Source: Pelodera strongyloides (taxonomy: Eukaryota > Nematoda > Chromadorea > Rhabditida > Rhabditidae). From it: 64,000 nt of DNA. Positions 1 through 10,819 of the stretch are shown here, piece after piece; the stretch's first letter is position 1; every line of letters starts with the position of its first letter. The notes beneath the pieces are model-generated. The model made no database searches and had not been told where the DNA came from. It was given only the letters and a program-made list of their open reading frames with translations. The stretch lies in assembly GCA_036852015.1 (NCBI GenBank), contig JAANDG010000379.1, forward strand, positions 62,001-126,000, in the 5' to 3' direction. The translations under genes were made by a program, and so were the position numbers.

Positions 1-1150
1 AAATATATGTGTAGTTTTTGTGGCTTTAAAGATCTTAAGATTAACAGATGGGAAACAACTTGAATCTGGTTGAAATTCATATATATCTTTGATTCACGTC
101 ATCACATTGTCAGTCTAGACAATTTTTATGATCTTTCTCACCATCAGTGCAAAAATATTGCAGATTCGAATAGCTGACAAGTTCCGTAACGAACCAATAT
201 GCGTTCTTTGTTCACTGCGTATATGTGATTTGCATAGAACGCGCGTGTTTCGCTGGTCTCTGTGATTATTGCTGCGCAAACATACGGAGGAAGTTGTTAT
301 ACAGGAGCGAGATCTTTCAAATGTTTTGGAGTTCGTAGTTTGTGCTTCCCGTAGTTTGTAGTCTGTGTCTGTTTACACACTGAGACACTTGTTCTTCGCA
401 GAAACCAGCTGTCTTTAAAGGGATGTAGTCGTCAATTCACAATCGTGCTCCATCTGATTACTTTAAATAAAAGAGTTTTTACTTGTATATGTGATGCATA
501 GCGTTCTACGTGTTTTTGCTCGATTCCGTCCTAAACAAAATACTGCATAACAAAACCTGAGCGAACCACTCTTGTGCATTGTCCAACACAATGTAGTCAA
601 GTTTGATCAATGTAGGCTACACAAATAATTTACTTAACTTGCGTTATACCAAACTATCCCAACAAAACACAAAAAATGGATGAAACTTTTACTTGAGTTT
701 CATCCTTTCATCCTTTTAAAGTAGCATTCTAGCTTAATCTTAATTAGTTGCAAAAATATTTGACAAATGGTAAGGACACCCGCTTTGAATGCTTGGCCGA
801 TAGCTTGACCTAGCAATACGTGCTAAAGTTGACTAATTCTAACAGTGCGTGGGTTTACGGCAACGCATTGGCTTCGTGATACGCACATATTAACATTCAT
901 AAATGTAAGCATTTCCCTCCGGAAGTGTATCTACCCATTTCTTGGTCTCCACCTTCAAAATGATGACATTTTCGCGATCAAAAGCGTAAAATTTGGCATA
1001 CTATCTCTAGCATCATCGCCCACTACTTTAGGGTCTTTTAGATAAGGGCGACGCCTCCTCTGATAACCGAATGGCCAATCAGAAATCACCCAATTCTTTG
1101 GTCATTCTGATGGTCTTTAAATTAGTTCTTAATTTCCTGACTTGCTCGCT
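1..1150. other. no gene recognised
   Basis: AT-rich sequence with only short open frames on both strands. I see no exon chain with consistent splice phases, no RNA gene and no clear terminal repeats. It may hold distal regulatory DNA or part of a gene lying to the left. Confidence 0.5.
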
Positions 1151-1313
1151 TAGGTGGCTGCGGCCCACCACTTTTTAGCAAGGCACGCAGATGTTGTAAA
1201 TGTGTCATTCTAGGGTGAGTATATCCCTACAGGACACATGATTTTGATTTCTGAAGTAACTTATGTATTATCTGTGCTCTCAAGCTAAGGTGTGCTATTC
1301 TTCTTTTTGTTAG

Positions 1314-1450
1314 GATTAGGATACAGCTCGCTGTTCGCCCTGGAAGTAAGTGAAAGTTTCAATGACACCTACTTTTACGGGCAATTCTTTTCATTGCCCC
1401 TTTTTTTGTTCTTCATTCTTGAATGTGCCTTATTCGTGTTTTTCATAAAC
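1314..1450 (+). pseudogene. possible chemoreceptor exon remnant (first membrane segment)
   Basis: After the acceptor TTTTTGTTAG one frame stays open for 137 bases and ends at a possible donor GTATAC. It encodes a short polar stretch (NDTYFYGQ) followed by about 25 strongly hydrophobic residues containing LECALFVFF. The layout, with an acidic residue inside or next to the first membrane helix, recalls nematode Sre-type chemoreceptors. A possible upstream exon (about 1158-1213, ending CTAG/GTGAGT) joins in phase. I found no start codon and no convincing downstream exons, so this is probably a relic or a chance frame. Confidence 0.22.
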
Positions 1451-1459
1451 GTATACTGT

Positions 1460-3835
1460 TAAACATTCAAATATCCGCATCCGCACTGTCTAACTTAACA
1501 TGTCCTCGTCTTTGTGTTTTGCTCTCACCACTCGGGCTATTAAAGCTTGTCGCGAAAATTTGAGTCTCACAATTTTTGATCGCTTGGTCTGAGCGAGCGT
1601 ACAGTGCAAATATACGGCGGTACATCTGTGTCGAAAAGGCACGTAGACTAGGCAAAATATCAAGCGTCTCGCGCTTATTCACGCTAGTTTCGCTTGAACT
1701 AGGAAAGAAGAAGCTATTTTAAAACGTTGTTGACTTAACCCAGGTTTTGCCGAGAAGAAACCTTCTTGTTGCACTTAGGTAAGATCCTGAAGTGCAACAG
1801 GTACAGGTACATGCACACTACTTTTTTTTGTTCTATCTTTGAAATTGGAAACTCTAATAAACTAAAACACCCCATGTCTTTTTCTTTGAAAATAATGCAA
1901 TGAATCCAATGAATCCAAAATTGTGGACATTGCACCCTGTGCATACGTTTTTGTAATCTTTCTTTCGCTGTTGTTACCTGTTAAACCCCTAGTTTCTCTA
2001 GCATGTTCTATTTCGTCAATTCTATTATTCTATAAAAATATCATCGCATTCTTTTATGTACTATCAAGTGTCCATGTAAACTTGGCACCTTTGGTGTGCC
2101 ACAAAAGTGTGCAACCAAGCAGTAGCTTTGTCAAACCTACTCGATGCTTATTTCAAGAAATATGTTAAAGGTAGACATTCAGAATATTTTATATCACTGA
2201 CTGAATTTAAAAATTTAATTGTGCATTGTTTACTTAGCGTTTCCAATTAGTTCGAAATCATTGAAACAAGCTTGCTTCCTTGTAAAAAGGGCAACGAGCA
2301 TAAAACAGAACCTATATCGGCACCCGCGCATTCGCCTTTTTCGGAAGTTTCTCTCTCTCTCTCCCTCTCTCTCACTCGCGCTTTCTCTTTCTTTTTCTCT
2401 CCCTCTCTATCTGTTCCATACGTGAATATATTCCACTTCCTGCTTATCTTTTGACGAGGTCGTCCCGTTTCAAATAGGCGATCATAGACCATTTTAATTG
2501 AGCGTGCACTTCTTCGACTTTCAGCCGTCGTTGATTTTTTGGTGCTGCGCGTTTATCATTTTAATTTCTTGCTGAATGATTTTCCGTTCTTCCTTGTTCT
2601 TGCCGAATTTTATCGCGCATTTCCTTACGTGTTTCATTCGTGGTGCATTTCTTTGTAGTGATTTTGTAGCGAACGATTGTGGCGATGGCCTTTTGAAATA
2701 AGGGCGATTTTTTTGAAGATTGTGCACATTTGTATCTTTTGTTTTGTAACATAGTTTCTTTTATTATAACACATTCCCTATATGTCCTAAAGTCGTAAAG
2801 TTCTGCTGAAATTACTTGAGAAGAATATGAAATAGGATGTTAGGGAGGGACCACCGTCTCCGACCCCGACAGTCAACATACTGTCTACAGTAACCACATA
2901 TACTGTAGATGTAGTTTTTCTTGGGCTTATATCTTCTTCCGCGAATTGTTGCTTGTCATTGTTGATATCGATGAAGATCGTACCTAGTTTCTACCCTACG
3001 ACAACTACTATATTTTCATCAGAAAGCCATTTTTTTTTGTCGTATGAAGGTCGGTTTCACGGTAACGTTCTTGTTGAGCAGCCCGAGTAAATAAAATTAG
3101 TAAATAAAAATGACCACGATCTTCACACAGCACCTATCAAATACGTGCATTTTACGCAAAACTTGCAATTTTGTCACACTTTAGAAGATATCGAAACCGC
3201 GCTCGGAAATAGCTGAGAAATTGACCGTTTTGACCCCGTTTATCGTTTCTTTCCTGTTAATTTATTGCAATTTTTATTTCCGCATTTGTACGGAATGACC
3301 TAGCTAGTTCTTTTGCAACATATGATGGTTAGTAAGAAACTGTTCAGTATGAAGATTGTTATACAATATTGTGCAATTTTGCGCAAGCTAGTGTTCATAG
3401 GTTGGTCACACAAAACACTGAACAAATGCATAAGAAAAGTGATAAAAACGAAAAACGTGTACCTGACATGTAATGCAACAAGTTGGAGAATGCTTGAATT
3501 AGAGTTTCTCATAGAATGAAAAAGTTCTATGTGGACTGTCACGTGCTTTCTTTGTGGACTTTGTTCTTGTTTAGTTTTTAGTTACGCTTTGATCAACTAA
3601 GAAATTCCTTATTTTGCCTAAGGTTCTATTCAATATATATAACCTCAAACCCCATTCGGCGACTTTGTTGTGTCCGCTTCGTTGTCCTACTGCAGTTTGC
3701 AATCTCGTACCGCGTATGTGCCTTGTTCTAAAATCTGAGAGGACACGCCCAAAGGATGGGTTTCTGGGATCGATTTTCAAATGACAGACATATGCTAGGA
3801 GTACATTTGCCACTCCATTGACATTGATCTAAGAG
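1460..3835. other. intergenic DNA, no gene recognised
   Basis: Mostly AT-rich unique sequence upstream of the nuclear receptor gene. Apart from a CT-rich simple repeat near 2347-2410 I see no coding exon, RNA gene or mobile-element end here. The region immediately before 3836 is the likely promoter of the receptor gene, but I recognise no core element. Confidence 0.5.
2347..2410. repeat. (CT)n simple repeat
   Basis: About 64 bases of CTCTCT interrupted by short T-rich and CCC stretches. The open frames crossing it on both strands are low-complexity artefacts. Confidence 0.85.
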
Positions 3836-3842
3836 TTTCCAG
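3836..3842 (+). promoter_or_regulatory. probable spliced-leader acceptor of the receptor gene
   Basis: TTTCCAG lies three bases before the first ATG of the nuclear receptor gene. It matches the nematode 3' splice consensus and has no partner donor close by, as expected for a trans-splice acceptor. RNA reads carrying a leader at 3843 would confirm it. Confidence 0.5.
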
Positions 3843-3845
3843 ATA

Positions 3846-5173
3846 ATGGGCGACTGTCAAATTTGCGGATTTCCGTCGCACGGCGCCCACTTTGGAGTGG
3901 AGGCGTGCAAGGCCTGTGCCGCTTTCTTCAGGTGGATCTTATATATAATTTGAATATCTTATATATATAAAGGATAAAGGTTTTTTTCTCACAATGTCGG
4001 AAATGGAATCCGTAATACATTTCAATGATTTGGTATAAGCAGTCCAACTTTTCGCAATTCCAAAATAAGCAATTTGAGTCTCAGTAGCTTAATTATAGGC
4101 AATACATTTCAGACATTTCATATAAATATGCCCATTTTTGTAATGCTTTGAAGTCAGCTGTGCAGCATTCTAAAGTCGCCTCAGGCGGCGATAGTCGTCT
4201 GATTCATATATTTATAAAAGATTAATAATGCCTCATTTACGTGTACGTGTTCCATATTGGCAAATTCGATCACAGTTGACAATAAAAGGTTTTGTACTTT
4301 TGATATTTCATCGGAGAAATAATTTTTCAGGAGGAGCGTAGCGTTAAATAGAAAGTATTCATGTCGGACGGGACGTGGAGATTGTGACATATTAAAAAGT
4401 AAGACGCTATTCTAGTTATATTGTTGTACTGTTTTCTAAGAATTTTAATAACACAGCCATGGTCGAGCACAAGAGTAAAGATAGAACTGTGTTATGCCTA
4501 AATTAATAGAGCATGCCTTTTCTTCGTTTTTATTCCGCGGCAATGCGCAAAATCATTATCGTTGAAATATTCAAGAAACTTGAATACGCAAACGTACGTG
4601 TTACACCGAAATTGATTCAATCTGTGTGAGACAATCACGGATAACAGAAAGAATATGCAGATTGCAGATAAACACTTCAAATGTCGTTTATGCCGCCTCA
4701 ATCGATGTGTCGCTGTTGGAATGATTGTGGAAAGTGAGTAATTTTCTTATTCCTCTTTGTATATCTACTTATCTACTACGGTATCATGTCGTAAAATGGA
4801 TGGGATGATGCAGCGGAGCTGTCATACTGTAGTATGGTTTGTCAGGCGGTCCTCGCTACTCGCTACTACTCTAGCGGAGGCGGGACGGGGAGTATCACCT
4901 TAAAATTGTTTCATTATCGTAATTGTATCGTTGTAGACGTGCAGAACCGTCAGTATTCACGAGAAAGTGATGGATCGTCGCCTTCTTGTTCCACTCCGAG
5001 CAATGTACCCTCTTCTTCTACTTCGACATGTTGCATGACGGAGGTACTTACAACTTGAAACTTCGCCTCCCTCTGCGCTCACGCCCAGCGCCATTCTCGT
5101 GCCAGATTCTTGCCGCGCTCCAGCATGCTTCATAAATGTAAATTGCCTTATTTATGCGCTTGTAGGAATATAG

Positions 5174-5227
<54 letters not shown>

Positions 5228-5663
5228 ATATATATATATATTATTTATACTTTTACAAGGATCTTGCCAGTGTTTGCTATGTGTGCTGATTTATGTGATT
5301 TTCTCACGTTAAGCTTGGCACACGTCAGTCGAGTCCCGATGAAGAATACCCACATTTGGTGCATATTGTCGAAAAGTACAAGTGGGTTTTTGAGCTAACC
5401 TTGCCCTTTACTTTTAAATTTTAAAAGAGGCCAGGTTCTTCACTATTTGTGAAGAGAAGCCACCATAATCATAGCATTTCAATTGTAGGCATTTCAAATT
5501 TCTTTGTTTCATTTGAGTCGCTATGGGTTTGCATATATAATTTACACATATAAATAAGATTATCAGAATTTTCAGGAAGTTCTTTGATGATATGTGCAGT
5601 CAAGAGCGCGCTTTACGTGTAACCCATGGTTTATCACAAAACTTGGAGGTTTGGAATTTGTCT

Positions 5664-5751
<88 letters not shown>

Positions 5752-7517
5752 GAATTTGTCTTATTGCTGTGGTTTAAAGCTTATTGTAGTTCCAACTAAG
5801 ATTTGCATTCTCTATGTGTTCAATCGATAGCTAGTGGTAACGCGAACGCGACTTATAATTTGAATCACTGCCTGCGGTATAAAAGTTAGAACTAACAAAC
5901 CTTTCAAAATGACATCGCAACTTTAGTTGGGGTTCTTACTGCACTGACATCTTAGGGTTCATTTTGGTCATTTACAAAATTCAAGTTTTTGTCTCATTTT
6001 TTTGCCTCATCCTTTGACCAGTAAAGATTTATTAATTAATCAAAATTCGTCTTCAGGAGCTACATCGAATCACTTTTGCCCTAGGCAATGATGTAATGAA
6101 ATGTAACGCTGCTTTGCTACCCGAATTTCTGACTTCCTCATTTTCCGGGTTTGCAGATCTCGCACAGGAAAAGAAGGTATATTATTTTTCTGCTTTATAA
6201 CTGCCAATCAGAGTTACTAACTTTTTAAAGGTTCATTTCTTCCGTTTTATAGTTTTGTGTTCACTTTCATGTAGTTCAGTGCTGGACTGCAAGTTCTGAG
6301 GATGCTCCATTGCTTTATTCTAATTAATTATTTACTTTTTTCAGCTGGCAATCACCAAGGTATTTATACCGCGGTTTATGATATGGGATCATATATACTC
6401 CACGGCCGCGCGCACGCATGATGGGGATAACAAGTGAGATTCAATTTGAGTATTTGAGACATATGTACTCTAAATTACTCGTGCTCGTCAATTAGAAGAT
6501 TTATTTGCGTCAGGAAAACGGTTTGGTAGTAGTTAGGAGCGAAACGCCATTTCGTGTCTAACTCTTATTTTGGTAATTTTAATTTGTTCAGCTGGAAATA
6601 TGTAGCTAACAATTTTCATTTACTGATTTAGATTCATGTGCTCGCAAAGTATGTACATTGACCTGAATGACGCGCGTCACGTCTTTTGTGGCGATCGCGG
6701 AATTAAAATGGAATTGGACGAGATGGAACAGTAAGCGGTTTGAATTTTGAATGTTCTTTTATTTCGTGAGGTTGGCCCCTCTTTCCCATGCACGGTCATG
6801 AGTTCGTAATACTGTAGTTTTCTAAAATTCAGAAAGGTTCTTTATTAGCCAGCTGTAATAATATAGCTACAACCCTTAGCAAACGGCCAACCTGCTATGC
6901 ACTAGCAAACTAAATTGAAACACACACTCTTCTGACGCGCACACACACACACACACACACTCTTCTGACGCGCGCACACACACACACACACATTCTTCTG
7001 ACGTGCACACACACACACACATTTTTCCCACTACAAACATCAGTGACCACATATACATTCTCACATCGTTGAAACAAAGTACGCCGTACTTTGTTATTTG
7101 CAACCATTTAACGCAAGTGATCAATAGCACAGTTTTCTCCTTCTTTATGCCAAACTAACTAGGGCAATTGTTTTTGCGTGTTATTTTTTGCAATTGCATG
7201 TATTTAGTAGGACGATAAATATACTCCGGTGCATGATATTTTGTTGTAGGCTTCTTGTTGCTGACATCACGAAGGCTCGGCCAATAGTGAGGAAACTCCG
7301 CAAAATGAACCTTTCTCTAGAGGAGCATGTGGCACTATTGGCGCTCTTATTTTGGACGCCAAGTGAGAAAATTATGGTTGATTTATCAGATAAAGAGCTA
7401 AATAAATGAGCCACCCTATACATATTATCAAATATAAGTAATTACCAAAGTATGACCTCTTGCCCTGTTTGGTTTTCTCGAGTTTTCAGCATGCGCTCTT
7501 GCAAAGAGTAAAAAAAA

Positions 7518-7551
<34 letters not shown>

Positions 7552-8855
7552 GTACTTTATTACGCACAAAGACAATCAAAGAACGCAATGTACCATGCAG
7601 ATTGTGTTATAAAAAACACATAATAAATGAAACATAATAACAGTAGTAGTCAGCTATTCTGTATTTCTATTTTATATTTATATTTCGTATATTTAAAAGA
7701 GTATCATTATTATAATAATATTGTCATTTTTGTACAAGTTTCTGGCGATAATCTAGAAATTCAACGTGAATGAATATCCAAATTTCTTGTTCAGACCTCT
7801 ACAGTGAAGACGAAACGACTGTGGCACTGGCCGAAAATGAGCGTGCGAGGATATTTCGAGACCTCAAGGCTTACTATGGGTGAGTTCGCAAAAATGTTTA
7901 TGGATTTTAATTAAAGTTTCTCATTTTCACTAGTTAGTCCAAATGTTGTTTTGCAAAATATAATGTAACAGACGGCTATGCTACGCCGCCCTGAATGCTT
8001 CTTTCCATACTTATGTAGTGTCTGAAACGTAGATGAAACTCTTGTGAAAAAGTCAACCACAAAGTTGTTCTTTTGCATAGAGCTTTGTTTGCCTCTCCAC
8101 CCTTTTTATACTGCGGAACATTTTATTCAAATGGAACTTTCGTAAACAGGGTACTAGCGCGCTCTTCAGTTACTCTTTTATATAATAAGACCAGTCGGCT
8201 CACGCCGCCTGAGGCGACTTACATGGAAATATAATTGGTTTAGTAGCATGGGCATACTTGTATACAAAGTTTCCAACGTATCATAAGAAATTCACATAAT
8301 AGGAAACAATTGCATATGCATACTTCGATATTGAGCTACGAAGCTCTTTTTATACCCGAACACGATATTTGCATTTTCGTAACGCACATCGGTATGCAAA
8401 TTACGATATCAGTTACTCTTTTATATAATAAGATAGTGTCAGTTTAATAATCGATTTTTATAGTAAATTTTATGCGCACAAAAACCTGAATAAAATGTCT
8501 TAAAAACAAGTGAGTTCAATTCATTTTTAGGTCGATTGGCCACGAAAGTTGGGAATGCCGGTTCGGAGAATTAATGGCGCTTTTGCCGTCAATTGAGGTA
8601 TGGTATTTCAACAGTGAATCCATGATATGCTAGCTTTACCTATTATATAACCTAGACCTAGCCCAACCCTGCGAAGTAGGCCAAAGTATCAAAATATTCT
8701 GTGGGGGTAAAGTTTTTTCTGTGTATATAATCCTCACAATTTCCTTATTTCAGTGGACAATCTCTGTGGTGAAGGAGGATATTGTTCTGTTCAAGATGTT
8801 CGACTTTTTCGAACACGATTCGTTCCTTTGTCAAATTTTCACGACATTCTCGTGA
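3846..8855 (+). CDS. nuclear hormone receptor (NR family, nematode type)
   Basis: Ligand-regulated transcription factor of the nematode-expanded nuclear receptor group, acting in the nucleus. Exons: 3846-3931, 4331-4398, 4668-4733, 4937-5043, 6057-6176, 6345-6433, 6632-6730, 7250-7362, 7795-7879, 8531-8597, 8754-8855. They sum to 1002 bases (333 aa plus stop), and all phases agree. The C4 zinc-finger domain begins at residue 4: Cys 4, 7, 21, 24, then Cys 40, 47, 57, 60, plus Cys 65. The P-box is CKACAAFF, typical of nematode supplementary receptors, and the domain ends CVAVGM near residue 70. A Ser/Thr-rich hinge follows at about 76-105. The ligand-binding domain fills the rest and includes LSLEEHVALLALLFW, the conserved helix-3 to helix-5 type core. 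There is almost no N-terminal extension, which is usual in this group. Introns carry three Helitrons and several simple repeats. Orthology to a named nhr gene cannot be assigned by eye. Confidence 0.93.
3957..4202 (+). mobile_element. non-autonomous Helitron copy 1
   Basis: It starts TCTTATATATATAAAGG after an A and ends with a hairpin (CGCC-TCA-GGCG, 4173-4190) followed 8-12 bases later by CTGA and then T. This fits Helitron rules: 5' TC, 3' hairpin plus CTRR, insertion between A and T. It lies in intron 1 of the receptor gene and has no coding capacity. Confidence 0.7.
5177..5241. repeat. (TA)n microsatellite
   Basis: About 65 bases of almost pure TA dinucleotide in intron 4 of the receptor gene. 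Confidence 0.95.
5653..5765 (-). repeat. 85-base poly(T) flanked by 13-15 bp direct repeats
   Basis: An uninterrupted T run (5666-5750) is flanked by GGAATTTGTCTTATT on both sides (5653-5667 and 5751-5765). Read on the minus strand this is a poly(A) tract with a target-site duplication, the footprint of LINE-type retroposition in which only the tail was inserted. The run length may be affected by assembly. It lies in intron 4 of the receptor gene. Confidence 0.8.
6938..7020. repeat. (CA)n array with a CTTCTGACG spacer
   Basis: Three CA tracts are separated by the same spacer (TTCTGACGCGC or TTCTGACGTGC), making a short minisatellite of roughly 40-base units. It lies in intron 7 of the receptor gene. 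Confidence 0.85.
7508..7551. repeat. (AAT)n microsatellite
   Basis: A short A run followed by about 11 AAT/ATA units, in intron 8 of the receptor gene. Confidence 0.95.
7969..8190 (-). mobile_element. non-autonomous Helitron copy 2
   Basis: Read on the minus strand it begins TCTTATTATATAAAAGAG (8190 downward) and ends in a decayed GC-rich hairpin, then CCGTCTG and T. It is similar along its length to the copy near 29094 (shared CTTTCCATACT, GAAACGTAGATGAAA). Its 5' end directly abuts the 3' CTGG end of the next copy, a head-to-tail tandem. Confidence 0.65.
8191..8433 (-). mobile_element. non-autonomous Helitron copy 3
   Basis: Minus-strand element of 243 bp. It starts TCTTATTATATAAAAGAG after an A (complement of T8434) and ends with hairpin CGCC-TCA-GGCG, then GGCGTGAGCCGACTGG. 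CTGG is a permitted CTRR end. It lies in intron 9 of the receptor gene, joined to copy 2 without a gap. Confidence 0.75.
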
Positions 8856-9599
8856 ACATTTGGTAGGGATGGCAACTCACTAATAGCCGCAAACCACGGT
8901 AGCCGCCGGCCAACCGCTGGCTGGTCTGTTGGTAACGTTGTTAAATCGGTGGCTTCGAACTTCGAACCTGGAAGCTGGCATCTTTGCGAATATAAGAACA
9001 GCGAAGAAATGTTGGGGTGAATTTTATGAGAAAATGTAGGTTTTTTTTAGTGGCAAAGGCCCAACGTATATGAATAGCCAACAGTACAAACAAAATATAG
9101 ATTAATTTGCACGGTCATTTTCTTTAATAGGTAATTGCTCGAGTGTTTTAGGAAAGTTAGATTGTTATTTAGACTTTTTAGAACGAATATCGTGGCCTTA
9201 CGATAAATACTGGTTATGTTCCCGTAAATTTTTTTAGCGTATGCGCATTCCTTTTCTAGGATAATACTTTATTAGGAGTTACTGTAATAGTAATTATTAA
9301 TAATTTTTTTAATAAGCTTTACTCTAATATGATAATTATAGATGTAGCATCTGAATCGAAGCCTAAGAGTAAGTCTTTCCGTGCTAACTTATTGTTAGTA
9401 TTTTTAGTTCATCTTTAGGGAAAGACATATTTTTTTATTTCAGTTTGTTGTGCGCTTAGTTGTCGAATTTTTTACTCGGGGATTCATATATATTAGCTAC
9501 AACCAAATTGTTTTTTTTCTCATCGATTGATGGTTAAGCGTTTTTGCTCATATTTTTGTTGAAACTTCTCCTTTCAGCGGTGTTTGAAGTTAATAGAAG
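8856..9599. other. downstream of the receptor gene, nothing recognised
   Basis: AT-rich unique sequence after the receptor stop codon. A short GC-rich stretch at about 8880-8960 is not coding in any convincing way. Confidence 0.5.
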
Positions 9600-10049
9600 T
9601 TAAACGGACAGGCCCACGAAAAAAAAGCTTCCTCGGTTTACTTGCACAGAATGTCCGGAATTCCAGAAATATTACTGTGGAACCGCACTTCCTTGCGCCT
9701 AGAACTCTCAGAGTTATTCCCCGGCAAACTGTTCCACCAGATAGCGTAGTCCGGACTGTGAAAGTACGTTTGTACGGTTTGTATCCGTACGTTAACATTT
9801 TTTCTCTATATAATAATGTTTTAAACGAATGAACATCATTCCTACGATAATAAAGGGTCTCCAACGCTGTAATGCCCAAAAAACTCAAAATTTGGTTCCA
9901 TGTACGGCACCTTGGAAGAGTTTGCTGGGGAATAATTATGCGAACCTGGGTGCGAAGAACTGCGGTTTTCAGGTAATTTTTTCGAAATTCCGGACATCCT
10001 GTACAAGTAAATTGGGGAATACTCTTCTCTCATGGGCCTCTCCCTTTAA
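9600..10049. mobile_element. TTAA foldback element, family D, copy 1
   Basis: It is bounded by TTAA at 9600-9603 and 10046-10049. The ends are inverted copies: ACAGGCCCACGA at the left and its partner CATGGGCCTCTCCCT at the right. Inner parts (GTCCGGAATTCCAGAAATA and TTTCGAAATTCCGGAC) also pair. The long open frames here (9574-10296) are shadows of the palindrome. A second copy lies at 21278. Confidence 0.8.
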
Positions 10050-10463
10050 AGGGTCAGGCCCATTTCAAATGACCCCTATTTTTGATGATTCCATCTGCTT
10101 CTCCATTTCAAATATAGTAGGATACTATGTTTTTCTAATTTTCAAGCGCAAAATTCACGCAGCATTCAGCATTTTACCATTGCCAGTCATACCCACCTAT
10201 CTATCGCAGTTGTCACGCCCTTTCGCGCTAATTGGCCAATGTGCCCTGTTGGGCGTGGCAATCGCGATATTGGCCAATCAGCGCGAATGGGCGTGACAAC
10301 TGCGATAGATAGTTGGGTATGACCGCCCATGGTAAATTGCTGAAAAGTCTGTGAATTTTGCGCTCGAAAATTAGAAAAATATTGCATCCTACTATATTTG
10401 ACATGGAGAATCGGATGGAATCATCAAAAATAGGGGTCATTTGAAATGGGCCTGACCCTTTAA
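10046..10463. mobile_element. TTAA foldback element, family A, copy 1
   Basis: Near-perfect palindrome of 418 bp. The left end AGGGTCAGGCCCATTTCAAA and its reverse complement at the right are bounded by TTAA at 10046 and 10460. The centre holds a second inverted motif (ATTGGCCAATGTGCC and GATATTGGCCAATCAG). It shares one TTAA with the family D element on its left and another with the family E element on its right. Confidence 0.88.
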
Positions 10464-10819
10464 AGGGATCGGTTAACCTTAAATAGTGTCTGTTTTTTTG
10501 TTTCTTTATTTTCTATAAGAGATAATAAAAAGTTGGAATACAAAAAGTAGTGTTCTATTTCAATACTCACGGAGATATTAGGTGATAAAGTGGTGGATTG
10601 ATCGGTCCGATATGCAAAAAGGGCAATTGTCCTGCCTTGTTTGTATAGAGACAGTTACCCTTTTTGCATTTGGGGCCGATCAATCCACTACTTTATCACC
10701 CAATATCTTCGTGAGTATTGAAATTGAACACTACTTTTTGTATTCCAAATTTTTATTATCCCTTATAGAAAAGAAAGAAACAAAAAAAACAGACCCAATT
10801 TAAGGTGAACCGATCCCTT
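10460..10819. mobile_element. TTAA foldback element, family E, copy 1
   Basis: Left end AGGGATCGGTTAACCTTAAA, right end TTAAGGTGAACCGATCCCTT. The arms pair over about 150 bases (GATAAAGTGGTGGATTGATC against GATCAATCCACTACTTTATC). The right TTAA is lost. A shortened copy is at 42137. Confidence 0.85.

Noticed and set aside
9574..10440. Several open frames of 63-155 codons on both strands
   Set aside because: All lie within the arms of the family D and A palindromes and mirror each other; they are shadows of the foldback sequence.
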